A stretch of 64,000 nucleotides of DNA, taken from assembly GCA_905213905.1 (NCBI GenBank), contig CAJMKD010000006.1, forward strand, positions 1 through 64,000, read 5' to 3'. The translations under genes were made by a program, and so were the position numbers. The first letter of the stretch is position 1; every line of letters begins with the position of its first letter. This document shows, one piece after another, positions 17,758-26,725 of the stretch. The DNA is from an uncultured Sutterella sp. (lineage in GTDB: Bacteria; Pseudomonadota; Gammaproteobacteria; Burkholderiales; Burkholderiaceae_F). Below the pieces are notes generated by a model. The model did no database searches and was not told the DNA's origin. It saw nothing but the letters and a program-made list of their open reading frames with translations.

Positions 17758-19266
17758 TTATGCAGCGACACCATCCTCAAGCGCACTTCGCGCCGCCGTG
17801 CGGCCGAATATGATGCAATCAGCAACAGCTACCGTTCCGAGGCGAACTTGCCCATGGACACCCCCGGTAACTTCACCGGCTGCATACAGTCCAGGAATGA
17901 CGCGATGACAGGCGTCGTAGACCTGCGCTCGATCGTTGATTTCGAGGCCGCCCATTGTGTGATGAACGCGCGGCCATAGCCGAGCCGAATAGAACGGCCC
18001 TTGATCATTCGGCAGGGAATCCTCAAAGAACATGCAGCCGAGATCATCATCCTTACGGGCTTTGAGAAAATCGTTCATGCGCTCGTTCTGCGCCTTAAGC
18101 GCATCAGCCGGAATCTTGTAATAAGCCGCCATCTCCTCAAGCGTATCGAACTTGCGAATCACTCCCTGCTTGAGCGCTGCATCAAATGTTTCCTGCTTCA
18201 TGGCTTTGGGCGTCTGCGCCTTAACGTTGCGCTCGCTGGCATAAATGAGCGCAGGATGACCGATCGCAATAATGGCGTCGGCCCGCTCCTTACGATTGCC
18301 CGTTTCTTTGAAAAAGCGCCGTCCCGTCGCAATGTCGACCATGCAGCCATAACCGACAATTGACTCAACAAACTGCGGCGCGAGCCCAAAGCCCTTTTCA
18401 TCTGGCGACGTCCATGGGCCGAGCTGAATCCAGTCCATCTGGACTGTATTAGCCCCGATCATTTGCGCTTGCTGGATCATTTCTCCAGTTGCACCCGGAT
18501 GATTCGTCGAGCCAAAAGCCTCCGTGAGCCGCGGATCGTGACTCATTCGCATCACGACATTCTGAGAAAACCCGCCGGAAGCAAGCAAAACACCTAAACG
18601 AGCACGGATGGTTTCTGTTTTTCCTGAGTTTTCCTTGCCGAAACGATAGCCTTTGCGAACCACTACGCCTTCCACGCGGCCACTGTTGCTCACAAGCAAT
18701 TTTTCCGCCTTGGTTCGCAATTCCACAGGAATCTTCCATTCGCGGCATTTCGCATTCATCGGATTGATAAATCCTGCGCCTGATTTCTCAACCACAGTAT
18801 GACTGCGTTTGACGCTGTGCCCGCCGTGATAGTAAACATCGGCAAATTTAACGCCTATCTGGTCGCGAAGCCATTCATACGTTGCCACGGATTCGTTGCT
18901 GATTTTCCGTGCCAGTGACGGGTGATTGATATAGCCACCCGCTTTCATGATATCGGCATACATCAGGTCGGGAGAGTCCTTGATGCCTCGTTCAGCCTGC
19001 ATGTCCGTGCCGGCAGCTGCAATCCCGCCGCCGTTGATGATTGAATTGCCGCCAATCGAAGGCATTTTTTCTATCAAAAGAACGTCTTTTATCCCGAGTT
19101 GATGCGCTTCAAGCGCCGCAGCGTAACCAGCAAAGCCTGTCCCAATAATCAGAAAGTCGACCGTTCTGTCCCATTTCGTTGTTTCCGCAGCATTTGAAGC
19201 AGGGACTGCAAAAGCGACCGGCGCCGCAGCGGCTGCAGTAAGAAACGATCTTCTGCTGGCATTCAT
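17758..19266 (-). CDS. Tat-exported FAD-dependent fumarate-reductase-like flavoprotein (flavocytochrome c family)
   Basis: The ATG at 19266 has an AAGGAGAAG ribosome-binding site and yields MNASRRSFLTAAAAAP, a twin-arginine signal ending near ASNAAE; mature protein is about 475 residues. It has an FAD-binding N-terminus (FLIIGTGFAGYAAALEA, SIGGNSIINGGG) and the C-terminal GEVTGGVHGQVRLGTVAVADC, matching the flavoprotein domain of fumarate and urocanate reductases. HHTMGGLEI carries an active-site-type histidine. No haem CxxCH motif is present and no cytochrome partner is adjacent. It probably reduces an unsaturated acid in the periplasm as respiratory acceptor; the substrate is unknown. Confidence 0.87.
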   Translation of the reverse strand: MNASRRSFLTAAAAAPVAFAVPASNAAETTKWDRTVDFLIIGTGFAGYAAALEAHQLGIKDVLLIEKMPSIGGNSIINGGGIAAAGTDMQAERGIKDSPDLMYADIMKAGGYINHPSLARKISNESVATYEWLRDQIGVKFADVYYHGGHSVKRSHTVVEKSGAGFINPMNAKCREWKIPVELRTKAEKLLVSNSGRVEGVVVRKGYRFGKENSGKTETIRARLGVLLASGGFSQNVVMRMSHDPRLTEAFGSTNHPGATGEMIQQAQMIGANTVQMDWIQLGPWTSPDEKGFGLAPQFVESIVGYGCMVDIATGRRFFKETGNRKERADAIIAIGHPALIYASERNVKAQTPKAMKQETFDAALKQGVIRKFDTLEEMAAYYKIPADALKAQNERMNDFLKARKDDDLGCMFFEDSLPNDQGPFYSARLWPRVHHTMGGLEINDRAQVYDACHRVIPGLYAAGEVTGGVHGQVRLGTVAVADCIIFGRTAARSALEDGVAA

Positions 19267-19316
19267 TTGAACTTCTCCTTTTCCTCTAACTAGCTGATTT
19301 TCAGAAACTCGACCGA

Positions 19317-19370
19317 TCGATACTCTCAATGTAACAACGGTCAACTTTTCCCAAATCACACTGAGTGTGA
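19317..19370 (-). promoter_or_regulatory. Promoter of the flavoprotein gene with an upstream palindrome
   Basis: On the minus strand a -35 TTGACC (19339-19344) and a -10 TATCGA (19317-19322) are separated by 16 bp. Upstream lies the perfect palindrome TCACACT-G-AGTGTGA (19356-19370), centred roughly 50 bp before the expected start. That fits an activator site for the adjacent Crp/Fnr-type regulator, an inference from position. Confidence 0.5.
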
Positions 19371-19428
19371 AGATGAGGTCCAGAGAAATACGGTAGCAAC
19401 TTCAAAGGATTAGACGTAAAGGCCCTTA

Positions 19429-19872
19429 TCAGCCGGCAAAGGGCAGCGCCGCACCGCCCACTACGAGATAACGGGCTGCCTTGCCCGCAGCAATGAGCGC
19501 CATCGTCGCGAGCGGATTGAGCCGCAGCCAGCCCGCCGCAACGGAAAGCGCGTCGCCCACAAGCGGCAGCCAGCAGAAAAGCATGGCCCAGATGCCGTAA
19601 CGGTGCAGCCAGCGCAGCGCTCTGCCCTCCTTTTTCTTCTCCGGGATGAAGCGCCCGATGGCGTAGCCCGTCATGCTGCCGAGCGTGTTGCCGAGCGTTG
19701 CAATCGCAACGAACTCGAGGTAGCGATCAGGCGCGCCTGCGATGGCGCCTACCAGCACCACTTCGGAGCCGCCCGGCAGAAGCGTTGCTGAAATAAACGC
19801 CGCGGCAAAAAGCGCATATTCAATGCTTTCGTGCTGAAAGAGCGCCAGGAGCGTGTCGATCCATTCGTTCAT
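19429..19872 (-). CDS. YqaA family membrane protein (DedA/VTT-like)
   Basis: This integral membrane protein (147 residues from the ATG at 19872) has several hydrophobic segments and the VTT-type loop SATLLPGGSEVVLVGAIAG, plus GNTLGSMTGYAIGRF. YqaA proteins are related to the DedA/VTT family and their function is not established; a role in membrane homeostasis is only inferred. An in-frame ATG 11 codons upstream (19905) is also possible. Confidence 0.8.
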   Translation of the reverse strand: MNEWIDTLLALFQHESIEYALFAAAFISATLLPGGSEVVLVGAIAGAPDRYLEFVAIATLGNTLGSMTGYAIGRFIPEKKKEGRALRWLHRYGIWAMLFCWLPLVGDALSVAAGWLRLNPLATMALIAAGKAARYLVVGGAALPFAG

Positions 19873-19939
19873 GAACTGCTGCGGATAGGAGGACGATGTT
19901 GGCAATCGTGTGAGCGGAACTTTCGGAAAATTATCTGCG

Positions 19940-19985
19940 AAAAAACTTCGCGCGCAGTTCCGACATTGCGGACGCTGCGCGCGAA
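19940..19985 (-). terminator. ugpBAEC operon terminator
   Basis: On the minus strand TTCGCGCGCAG pairs with CTGCGCGCGAA in an 11-bp perfect stem, followed by G and six T. It lies 25 bp after the ugpC stop. Confidence 0.88.
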
Positions 19986-20009
19986 TTGGTAACGAGAAGC
20001 TTCGAGCCG

Positions 20010-21107
20010 TCAGATTTCAATGCGCTTTTTCGTCGCAGGATCGAACCAGTGCACGCCCTTGGCGGCAAAGGTCATCGCTGCGCGCTCGCCCGTCTGTGGA
20101 ATGAAGCTGTCGCGATCTTCGCGGAAAACGACGCCTTGGCCGACAAGCCGGCCGTGCACAAGATAATCGGGGCCGAGACCTTCGACCGTGTCGACATCAA
20201 AGTGCGCGAGCGCCTCGGGCGAATCGTCAGGAAGCAGCCGCACGTGCTCGGGGCGAATTCCGAGAACGAGCTCGCGCCCGTCGAGCTCAGGCTTCGGCGC
20301 CGGCAGCGCAATCCGTTCGCCGTCCCGCTCAAAAGCGCGCCCGCCATCGACGACGCGGCCTTCGATGAGGTTCATGGGGGGCGATCCGATGAAGTTCGCC
20401 ACGAACATCGTCGCCGGCTTGTCGTAGACCTCCTGGGGCGTGCCGACCTGCTCGGCAACGCCGCCATTCATCACGATCATTCGATGCGCAAGCGTCATAG
20501 CTTCGACCTGGTCGTGCGTCACGTAAAGGCTCGTCGTGCGAAGCCGACGGTGCAGCTGCTGAATCTGAAGGCGCGTTTGCACGCGAAGCTTCGCGTCGAG
20601 GTTGGAGAGCGGCTCGTCGAAAAGGAAGGCGGCCGGCTCGCGCACGATCGCGCGTCCCATGGCGACGCGCTGGCGCTGCCCGCCAGAAAGCTGGCGCGGA
20701 CGGCGCTCGAGCAGATGCTCGAGCGCGAGCATCTTCGCCGCGCCGGCGACGCGGCGTTCGATTTCATCCTTGGGCACGCCGCGGATCTTGAGCCCGTAGG
20801 CCATGTTGTCGAAGACCGTCATGTGCGGGTAAAGCGCGTAGTTCTGGAAAACCATTGCGCAGTCGCGATCCTTCGGCTCGAGCTTGTTGACGACGCGCCC
20901 GCCGATCAGAAGCTCGCCCGAAGTAATCTCTTCGAGCCCGGCCACCATGCGCAGCAGCGTCGACTTGCCGCAGCCCGAAGGGCCGACGATCACGATGAAT
21001 TCGCCGTCGGCAATATCGAGCGAAAGCCCGTGGACGACTTCCGTGTCGCCGTAGCTCTTTCTGAGTTCCTTGAATTGAATGCTTGCCATGTTCAGAAGTT
21101 TCCGCAA
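20010..21107 (-). CDS. ugpC: sn-glycerol-3-phosphate ABC importer, ATP-binding subunit
   Basis: UgpC (365 residues) is the ATPase of the CUT1-type importer. It shows Walker A GPSGCGKSTLLRM, signature LSGGQRQRVAMGRA, Walker B AFLFDEPLSNLDAKLR, the switch histidine in LYVTHDQ, and C-terminal TOBE segments (LGIRPEHVRLLPDD). It is the last gene of ugpB-ugpA-ugpE-ugpC, 12 bp after ugpE. MalK-type ATPases are similar, but the gene set supports Ugp. Confidence 0.92.
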   Translation of the reverse strand: MRKLLNMASIQFKELRKSYGDTEVVHGLSLDIADGEFIVIVGPSGCGKSTLLRMVAGLEEITSGELLIGGRVVNKLEPKDRDCAMVFQNYALYPHMTVFDNMAYGLKIRGVPKDEIERRVAGAAKMLALEHLLERRPRQLSGGQRQRVAMGRAIVREPAAFLFDEPLSNLDAKLRVQTRLQIQQLHRRLRTTSLYVTHDQVEAMTLAHRMIVMNGGVAEQVGTPQEVYDKPATMFVANFIGSPPMNLIEGRVVDGGRAFERDGERIALPAPKPELDGRELVLGIRPEHVRLLPDDSPEALAHFDVDTVEGLGPDYLVHGRLVGQGVVFREDRDSFIPQTGERAAMTFAAKGVHWFDPATKKRIEI

Positions 21108-21119
21108 TGCGTTCGTTGA

Positions 21120-21968
21120 TTACTTTTCGGTGTCCACCAGTCCCTTGACGAACCAGCGCTGCATGAGCGTGACGACAAGCGCCGGCGGCAGAAGGGCAAG
21201 AATGGCGGTCGCCATGATGAGGTTCCATTCATTGGCGGAGTCGCCGCCGCCGATCATGCGCTTGATGCCGATCACGATCGGATACATGTCTTCCTTCGTC
21301 GTCACGAGGAGCGGCCACAGGTACTGGTTCCAGCCGTAAATGAACTGGATGACGAACATCGCAGCGATGTTCGTGAGCGAGAGCGGCAGCAGAATCGTAA
21401 AGAAGAAGCGCATCGGGCCGGCGCCGTCCATGCGGGCGGCTTCGGCGAGCTCGTCGGGCACCGTGAGGAAGAACTGACGGAAAAGGAATGTGGCTGTCGC
21501 AGAAGCGATGACGGGCAGAATGAGCCCGGCCCAGCTGTCGATGAGATGCAGATCCGCCATCACCTGATAGGTGGGCGTAATGCGCACTTCCACGGGCAGC
21601 ATGAGCGTCACGAAGATGAGCCAGAAGCAGAGCTTGCGAAGCGGAAAGCGGAAGTAGACGATCGCAAACGCCGAGAGGAGCGAAATCAGAATCTTCCCGA
21701 AGGAGATGCCGAGCGCCATCATGAGCGAGACGAACATCATGCGGCCGACGGGCGCGCGCGAAGCAGTGCCGCCGCCCTCAAAGAGGATCTGCGCGTAGTT
21801 TTCGATGAGATGCGTCCCCGGAATGAGGCTCATCGGAGCCTGCTCGACCTCCACGGCCGTCTGCGTCGAAGCGACGAAGGCGACGTAGACCGGGAAGACG
21901 ACCACCACCACGCCGAGAATGAGGATGAGGTGCGTGAAGAAATTGAGCCACGGGCGATTTTCAACCAT
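21120..21968 (-). CDS. ugpE: sn-glycerol-3-phosphate ABC importer permease UgpE
   Basis: UgpE (282 residues) is one of two inner-membrane permeases. It has six predicted membrane segments and the EAA loop ELAEAARMDGAGPMRFFFTI that docks the ATPase. The ATG at 21968 has GAGGAG upstream; the longer open frame to 22031 overlaps ugpA and lacks a ribosome-binding site. The C-terminus QRWFVKGLVDTEK matches UgpE. Confidence 0.94.
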   Translation of the reverse strand: MVENRPWLNFFTHLILILGVVVVVFPVYVAFVASTQTAVEVEQAPMSLIPGTHLIENYAQILFEGGGTASRAPVGRMMFVSLMMALGISFGKILISLLSAFAIVYFRFPLRKLCFWLIFVTLMLPVEVRITPTYQVMADLHLIDSWAGLILPVIASATATFLFRQFFLTVPDELAEAARMDGAGPMRFFFTILLPLSLTNIAAMFVIQFIYGWNQYLWPLLVTTKEDMYPIVIGIKRMIGGGDSANEWNLIMATAILALLPPALVVTLMQRWFVKGLVDTEK

Positions 21969-21978
21969 GTCGTTCTCC

Positions 21979-22860
21979 TCAATAGTTGACTCGCCGTTCG
22001 ATGAAGCGGAACTGCACCACCGTGAGCGCAATCACCATCACCATCAGAATGACGGACTGTGCGGCCGAGCCGCCGAAGTTCATGTTGCGGAAGCCGTCGA
22101 CGAAGACCTTGTAGACAAGGATGTTCGTGTCCTGCCCCGGACCGCCCTGCGTGGTTGCGTCAACGATCGCGAAGGTGTCGAAGAAGGCGTAGACGACGTT
22201 CATCACAAGGAGGAAGAAGGTCGTGGGCGACAAGAGCGGGAAGACCACCGTCCAGAAGCGGCGCACGGGACCGGCGCCGTCCATCGCGGCGGCTTCAAGA
22301 AGCGACTTCGGAATCGCCTGCAGGCCTGCGAGGAAAAAGATGAAGTTGTAGCTCACCTGCTTCCAGACCGCGGCAATGATGATGAGGATCATGGCGTCCG
22401 TCGAGCTGATCATGTAGTTCCAATCGATGCCGAGCGCATGCAGCACGTAGGAAACCACGCCGAGCGTCGGATTGAAGATGAACATCCAGAGCACGCCTGC
22501 AACGGCGGGCGCAATGGCGTAGGGGACAATGAGGAAGGATTTGTAGGCGTTGGCGCCGCGGACCACGCGGTCTGCGCAGACGGCGAAGAGCAGGCTGAGC
22601 GCCATGGCGAGAAAGGCCACGAGGACTGAAAAGACCATCGTGATCTTGAAGCTCGAGAGATAGTTCGGATCGGCAAAAAGATCCTTGAAGTTCTGCAGCC
22701 CCACGAACTCCACCGCCAGCCCGAACGGGTCCTCCATCAGCACCGACTGATGAATGGCCTGACCGGCGGGCAGGAAGAAGAAGATGATCGTGATGAGAAG
22801 CTGCGGCGCAATGAGCGCATAAGGAAGCCAACGGCTCTTGAAGACGGCTCGTTTTTCCAC
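21979..22860 (-). CDS. ugpA: sn-glycerol-3-phosphate ABC importer permease UgpA
   Basis: UgpA (293 residues) is the partner permease. It begins with a short cytoplasmic tail and a membrane segment (LLITIIFFFLPAGQAI), followed by LMEDPFGL typical of UgpA, and has the EAA loop LLEAAAMDGAGPVRRFWTVV. It lies 146 bp after ugpB and 10 bp before ugpE. Confidence 0.95.
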   Translation of the reverse strand: MEKRAVFKSRWLPYALIAPQLLITIIFFFLPAGQAIHQSVLMEDPFGLAVEFVGLQNFKDLFADPNYLSSFKITMVFSVLVAFLAMALSLLFAVCADRVVRGANAYKSFLIVPYAIAPAVAGVLWMFIFNPTLGVVSYVLHALGIDWNYMISSTDAMILIIIAAVWKQVSYNFIFFLAGLQAIPKSLLEAAAMDGAGPVRRFWTVVFPLLSPTTFFLLVMNVVYAFFDTFAIVDATTQGGPGQDTNILVYKVFVDGFRNMNFGGSAAQSVILMVMVIALTVVQFRFIERRVNY

Positions 22861-23006
22861 TTGAGTTTCTCGTTGTAGGAATGCGGGGAATGAAGCCGGC
22901 GCAAACCGCAGGCGCGAACCCGCGCGAGGCGCGCGAGATCCGCTCCCGTCGTTTGCGCTGGCGGTGCGCCGTCCGAGAAAAGGCGCGGCGCACGGGGCCG
23001 AATCAA

Positions 23007-24323
23007 TCAGCGAGCAATGCGTTCAAAGCGCGAAAGCTGCTCGTTGCCGCGGCGCATGACGGCGTCGATTGCCGCCTTGGCGTCCTGCTGGCCGGACCAG
23101 ACCTTTTCAAACTCTTCGTCGACGATCGTGCGGATGTTGGGCAGATAGCCGAGACGAATGCCGCGGCTCTTGTCGGTGGTCTTGAGCATCTGCTTCACCG
23201 CAACGTCGGCGCCGGGGTTCTTTTCGTAATATCCGCTTTCCTTCGCGATTTCGAAAGCCTTCATCGTCACGGGGAGATAGCCCGTGCGCATGTGGTTTTC
23301 AGCTTGGATCTTCGGATCGGAGAGGTAGTTGAAGAAGTCGGCGACGCACTTGTTTTCAGCTTCGGACTTCCCTGCCATCGCCCAGAGGGAAGCGCCGCCG
23401 AGCGCAGTGTTCATCGGCGCGTCCTTCACGTCCGGGTAGTAGGGCATCGGCAGCGTCATGAATTTGAAGTCGGCATTGCGGCGGATGTTGGCGAGCGAGC
23501 CGGAGGAGCCCATGTTGATCGCGCATTCGCCGGAATAGAAGGTGGCGTCGGGGAGATTGCCGCGGCCCTTATAGACGAAGGTGCCTTCCTTGGCCATGCG
23601 GGCGAGATTTTCGATGTGGCGCTGATGCAGCGGCGTATTGATGGCAAGGCGGGCCTGCGGGCCGCCGAAGCCGTTGTTGAGGGTGGCGAATTCGACGTTG
23701 TGCCACGTCGAGAAGCTTTCGAGCTGCGTCCAGCCCATCCAGGAAGTCGTCATCGGGCATTTTTCGCCCGCGGCCTTGAGCGCCTTGGCTGCCTTTTCGA
23801 TGTCTTCCCAGGTCTTCGGGAGCTTGTCCGTTTCAGTAGGGAGCCCCGCTTTGGCGAATTTGTCGAGATTGACGTAAAGAACGGTGGTGGAGGAATTGAA
23901 GGGGTAGCTCAGCATGCGGCCGTCGGCCGTCGAGTAGTAGCCGAAGACGGCGGGAATGTAGCTCTTGGCGTCAAACTTGTAGCCCGCCTTTTCCATGATG
24001 TCGCCAACGGGCACGATGGCGCCCTTGCTGTACATCATCGTGGCCGTGCCGACTTCGAAGACCTGCAGAATGTTGGGCGAGCGTCCGGCGCGGTGGGCTG
24101 CGATGCCGGCCATCATCGTCTGATCGTAGCTGCCCTTGTAGGAGGAAGTAAGCCGGCAGTTCTGCTGGCTCTTGTTGAAGTTGTTCGTAACGTCCTGAAC
24201 CCAGTCACCGAGCGTGTTGGCCATGGCGTGCCAAAGCGTGATCTCGGTGGGCGCAGCCTGAACGGAACCGACTGCCAAAAGAACGGCAGCCGAAAGTGCG
24301 GCCGCAGCAAAATGCTTGCTCAT
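23007..24323 (-). CDS. ugpB: sn-glycerol-3-phosphate periplasmic binding protein UgpB
   Basis: UgpB (438 residues) captures glycerol-3-phosphate or its diesters in the periplasm. The ATG at 24323 has AGGAG upstream and gives a Sec signal, MSKHFAAAALSAAVLLAVGS, cleaved near VQAA. The mature start PTEITLWHAM and the motif PLHQRHIENLARM fit solute-binding family 1. It is the first gene of the operon. Its 427-bp upstream region holds an inverted repeat that may be an operator. Confidence 0.93.
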   Translation of the reverse strand: MSKHFAAAALSAAVLLAVGSVQAAPTEITLWHAMANTLGDWVQDVTNNFNKSQQNCRLTSSYKGSYDQTMMAGIAAHRAGRSPNILQVFEVGTATMMYSKGAIVPVGDIMEKAGYKFDAKSYIPAVFGYYSTADGRMLSYPFNSSTTVLYVNLDKFAKAGLPTETDKLPKTWEDIEKAAKALKAAGEKCPMTTSWMGWTQLESFSTWHNVEFATLNNGFGGPQARLAINTPLHQRHIENLARMAKEGTFVYKGRGNLPDATFYSGECAINMGSSGSLANIRRNADFKFMTLPMPYYPDVKDAPMNTALGGASLWAMAGKSEAENKCVADFFNYLSDPKIQAENHMRTGYLPVTMKAFEIAKESGYYEKNPGADVAVKQMLKTTDKSRGIRLGYLPNIRTIVDEEFEKVWSGQQDAKAAIDAVMRRGNEQLSRFERIAR

Positions 24324-24750
24324 TAATTTCTCCTGCGAGCAACTTGACCTTTTCTGGCGCCAAGAGCAGCCTGCGCGCCGCGCTTGGCCCGGCAGGGCTC
24401 TAAGCGCATGTCGGCGTGGCAGGACCTCATCGGCTCTTCCTTTGAAGGAGGAAAGGCAGACTCCTTTTCTCATGAGGCGGCGCAGCGAAGGCATGCAGCG
24501 CCGCCGCATGCGGCGTACGGCTCGTTTCAGGGCCGCGTTCCTGTCGACGGGCTCCCGGCTTCAGGCGCAACGAGATGCGCGCAAAGGAGAACCCCTCGAG
24601 ATGATAGGAGGCCGCTTTGCGTTCTGTCCATACGTCAAACGGCGGAATGTTCGAAAAAAGCGAACATCCGTCATCCTGCCGCATACGGAATGCATTGCGC
24701 CTTCTTTATGGCTTCTTCGCACGCTTTTATGCCGAAGAAGCCAATCGCCG
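24324..24750 (-). other. Long upstream region of ugpB
   Basis: Noncoding region between the proC stop and ugpB. It contains the inverted repeat at 24647-24667. A TTGACG hexamer (minus strand) lies near 24635 without a well-spaced -10. No small gene was convincing. Confidence 0.35.
24647..24667. promoter_or_regulatory. Inverted repeat, possible DeoR/GlpR-type operator
   Basis: ATGTTCG and CGAACAT flank a 7-bp AT-rich spacer. The half sites equal those of the E. coli GlpR operator (TGTTCG...CGAACA), though the spacing is longer. It lies about 325 bp upstream of ugpB, a glycerol-3-phosphate transport operon, so the match makes metabolic sense. Just outside, CGGA/TCCG extends the symmetry. Confidence 0.45.
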
Positions 24751-25578
24751 TCACCGGAAAAGCGCCTTCATTTCGGCCGTGCGCCTGAGCGCAGCCTCAA
24801 CCGCCTCGTCCATCATGCCGTCAATGTCGCGCGCATTCATCACTTCGAGGGCTTTGGCTGTCGTGCCGCCCTTGCTCGTCACGTTCTCTCTGAGCGTGGA
24901 AAATGGTTCGCCGCTTTCGCGCGCGAGCACCGCTGCGCCATAAACGGTGCCGAGCGCCAATGCGCGCGCCGCATCCCTACCGAGTCCGCGCCGTTCGCCC
25001 GCCATTTGCAGCGCCTCCATGAAGCGGAAAACATACGCGGGCCCCGACCCTGGGATGGCGCCCACAAGATCAATGCCCGCTTCGTCGGCGACTTCGACCA
25101 CGTCGCCCGCGGCTTCGAGCACAAATTTCGCGCGGGAAAGCGCCTCAGCGGGCATGCCTGCCGGCGCCCAGAATCCCGTCGTGCCGCAGCCCACCATCGC
25201 CGGCGTATTGGGCATGGCGCGCATCACCGGATAGCCCTTGAGCCAGCCGCGCAGGCTTTCGGCCTCGATGCCTGCCGCAATCGAAAGCGCGGCGCCCGCC
25301 GGATTGAGAAGCGGCACCACGGGCTCGAGCGCCGCCTTCATCCCCTGCGGCTTCACAGCGAGCACGAGAAGATCGAGCTTCGTGACCCAGTCGCCGAGCG
25401 ACTCGTGAACGGCGAGGCCGAAATCCGCCCGGAGCTTCGCGAGCTTTTCGGGATGACGGTCGAAAACATGAATCTTTTCGGGCGAAAGCTTTCGCGAAAG
25501 ACCGCCCGCGAGCGCGCGGGCCATGTTGCCCCCGCCCAGAAAGCCGACTTCAAAATCCATCATTATGTCTCCCATCAT
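24751..25578 (-). CDS. proC: Pyrroline-5-carboxylate reductase
   Basis: ProC (275 residues) performs the last step of proline synthesis with NAD(P)H. The N-terminal Rossmann motif is FLGGGNMARALAGGL and the C-terminal signature is IPGSGPAYVFRFMEAL. MPNTPAMVGCGTTG is also characteristic. It overlaps yggS by four bases (ATGA type), giving the common yggS-proC pair. Confidence 0.97.
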   Translation of the reverse strand: MMGDIMMDFEVGFLGGGNMARALAGGLSRKLSPEKIHVFDRHPEKLAKLRADFGLAVHESLGDWVTKLDLLVLAVKPQGMKAALEPVVPLLNPAGAALSIAAGIEAESLRGWLKGYPVMRAMPNTPAMVGCGTTGFWAPAGMPAEALSRAKFVLEAAGDVVEVADEAGIDLVGAIPGSGPAYVFRFMEALQMAGERRGLGRDAARALALGTVYGAAVLARESGEPFSTLRENVTSKGGTTAKALEVMNARDIDGMMDEAVEAALRRTAEMKALFR

Positions 25579-26309
25579 TTGTTTTTCTTGCTGTAGTCGC
25601 GTTGTCCGAAGATCGCGCTCCCGACGCGCACTTCGGTTGAGCCTGCGACAACGGCTTCGCGCATGTCGGCGCTCATGCCCATCGAAAGCGTATCGAAATC
25701 GGCCGCCTCGGGGTGGCGTGCCTTGTAGTCGTCAAAGAGCCTCCGCATGGCCGCGAGCGGCTTCATGCGCGAGGCTTCGTCCTCGGCAGGCGCCGGAATC
25801 GCCATGAGGCCCCGCAGCTTCAGGCGCGGAAGCGCCGCCACCTGCGCCGCAAACGCCTCCAAGGCCTCAGGCGCAATGCCCGACTTCGAGGCTTCGCCGT
25901 CGATGTTGACCTCGATCAGCACGTTGAGCGGCGGCATATCGGCGGGACGCTGCGCGCTGAGGCGCTCAGCGATGCGCATGCGCTCAACGGTCTCCACCCA
26001 GTCGAAGCGTTCGGCCACCATGCGGGTCTTGTTGGCCTGAAGTGGTCCGATGAAATGCCACTCAAGCTTCAGATCCGGCCGGTTTTCGCGAAACCAGTCC
26101 ACCTTGGCGCAGCCCTCCTGGGCATAGTTTTCTCCAAAAGCGCGCTGCCCGAGCGATGCGCACGCTTCGAGCGCCTTTTCATCAAAGGTTTTGCCGACGG
26201 CAAGAAGCCGGATCTCGCCTGGGCTTCGGCCAGCCGCGCTTTGAGCGGCGTCGAGCGCTGAAACCACGCCAGCGTAACGTTCGGGCATACCGGGTTGAAG
26301 TTCGCTCAT
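25575..26309 (-). CDS. yggS: YggS-family PLP homeostasis protein
   Basis: YggS/PLPBP (244 residues) is a single-domain TIM-barrel protein that binds pyridoxal phosphate and buffers B6 vitamers. The PLP lysine lies in LLAVGKTFDEK, and FGENYAQEG, WHFIGPLQANK and LSMGMSADMREAV are family motifs. It is translationally coupled to proC. Confidence 0.95.
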   Translation of the reverse strand: MSELQPGMPERYAGVVSALDAAQSAAGRSPGEIRLLAVGKTFDEKALEACASLGQRAFGENYAQEGCAKVDWFRENRPDLKLEWHFIGPLQANKTRMVAERFDWVETVERMRIAERLSAQRPADMPPLNVLIEVNIDGEASKSGIAPEALEAFAAQVAALPRLKLRGLMAIPAPAEDEASRMKPLAAMRRLFDDYKARHPEAADFDTLSMGMSADMREAVVAGSTEVRVGSAIFGQRDYSKKNK

Positions 26310-26725
26310 AACTGATGTCCTTTGTGCGCACAGCGGCCCTCAAGCGGTCGAAAGCGCCTGTGCGCACGATGCCCGCTGAGAAAAACCGCTGCAATCAACA
26401 AAACTGAGGCTTCGTGCATACGTGTGGGCAAAGAGTCTTTGAGAAGCCTCTTTTCAAAATCCTAAATCCGGGCGCCAACGAGCGCGAGCTGATTGCATAA
26501 ACCCACGCCTCGGACGAAGGCTACACGATTCCCAGTTGAGGCGAACGTCCCTTCATCCTTTCGCCGCAGGCGCCATTTCCAAAATCCCGATGGCTGATTA
26601 TCCTTGCGGACTTCTTGCCATCGAGAGTTCAAGTCAGAATTCAATGAGCGATCGAGCCAGAAAGGCGCCCTCCAGCCGAACAGACATCGGCGATCAGCCC
26701 ATGTTCTGTTCAGATAGATGATGCT
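26310..26725. other. Intergenic region without recognised gene
   Basis: The 416 bp between the ATPase gene stop and the yggS start. A short open frame (26462-26644, minus) has no recognisable homology and no ribosome-binding site. It may be decayed coding sequence. Confidence 0.3.

Noticed and set aside
22881..24326. 481-codon open frame antisense to ugpB
   Set aside because: UgpB is clear on the minus strand; the antisense frame shows no family features.
26462..26644. 60-codon open frame on the minus strand
   Set aside because: No ribosome-binding site or recognisable family; might be decayed sequence but not supportable as a gene.
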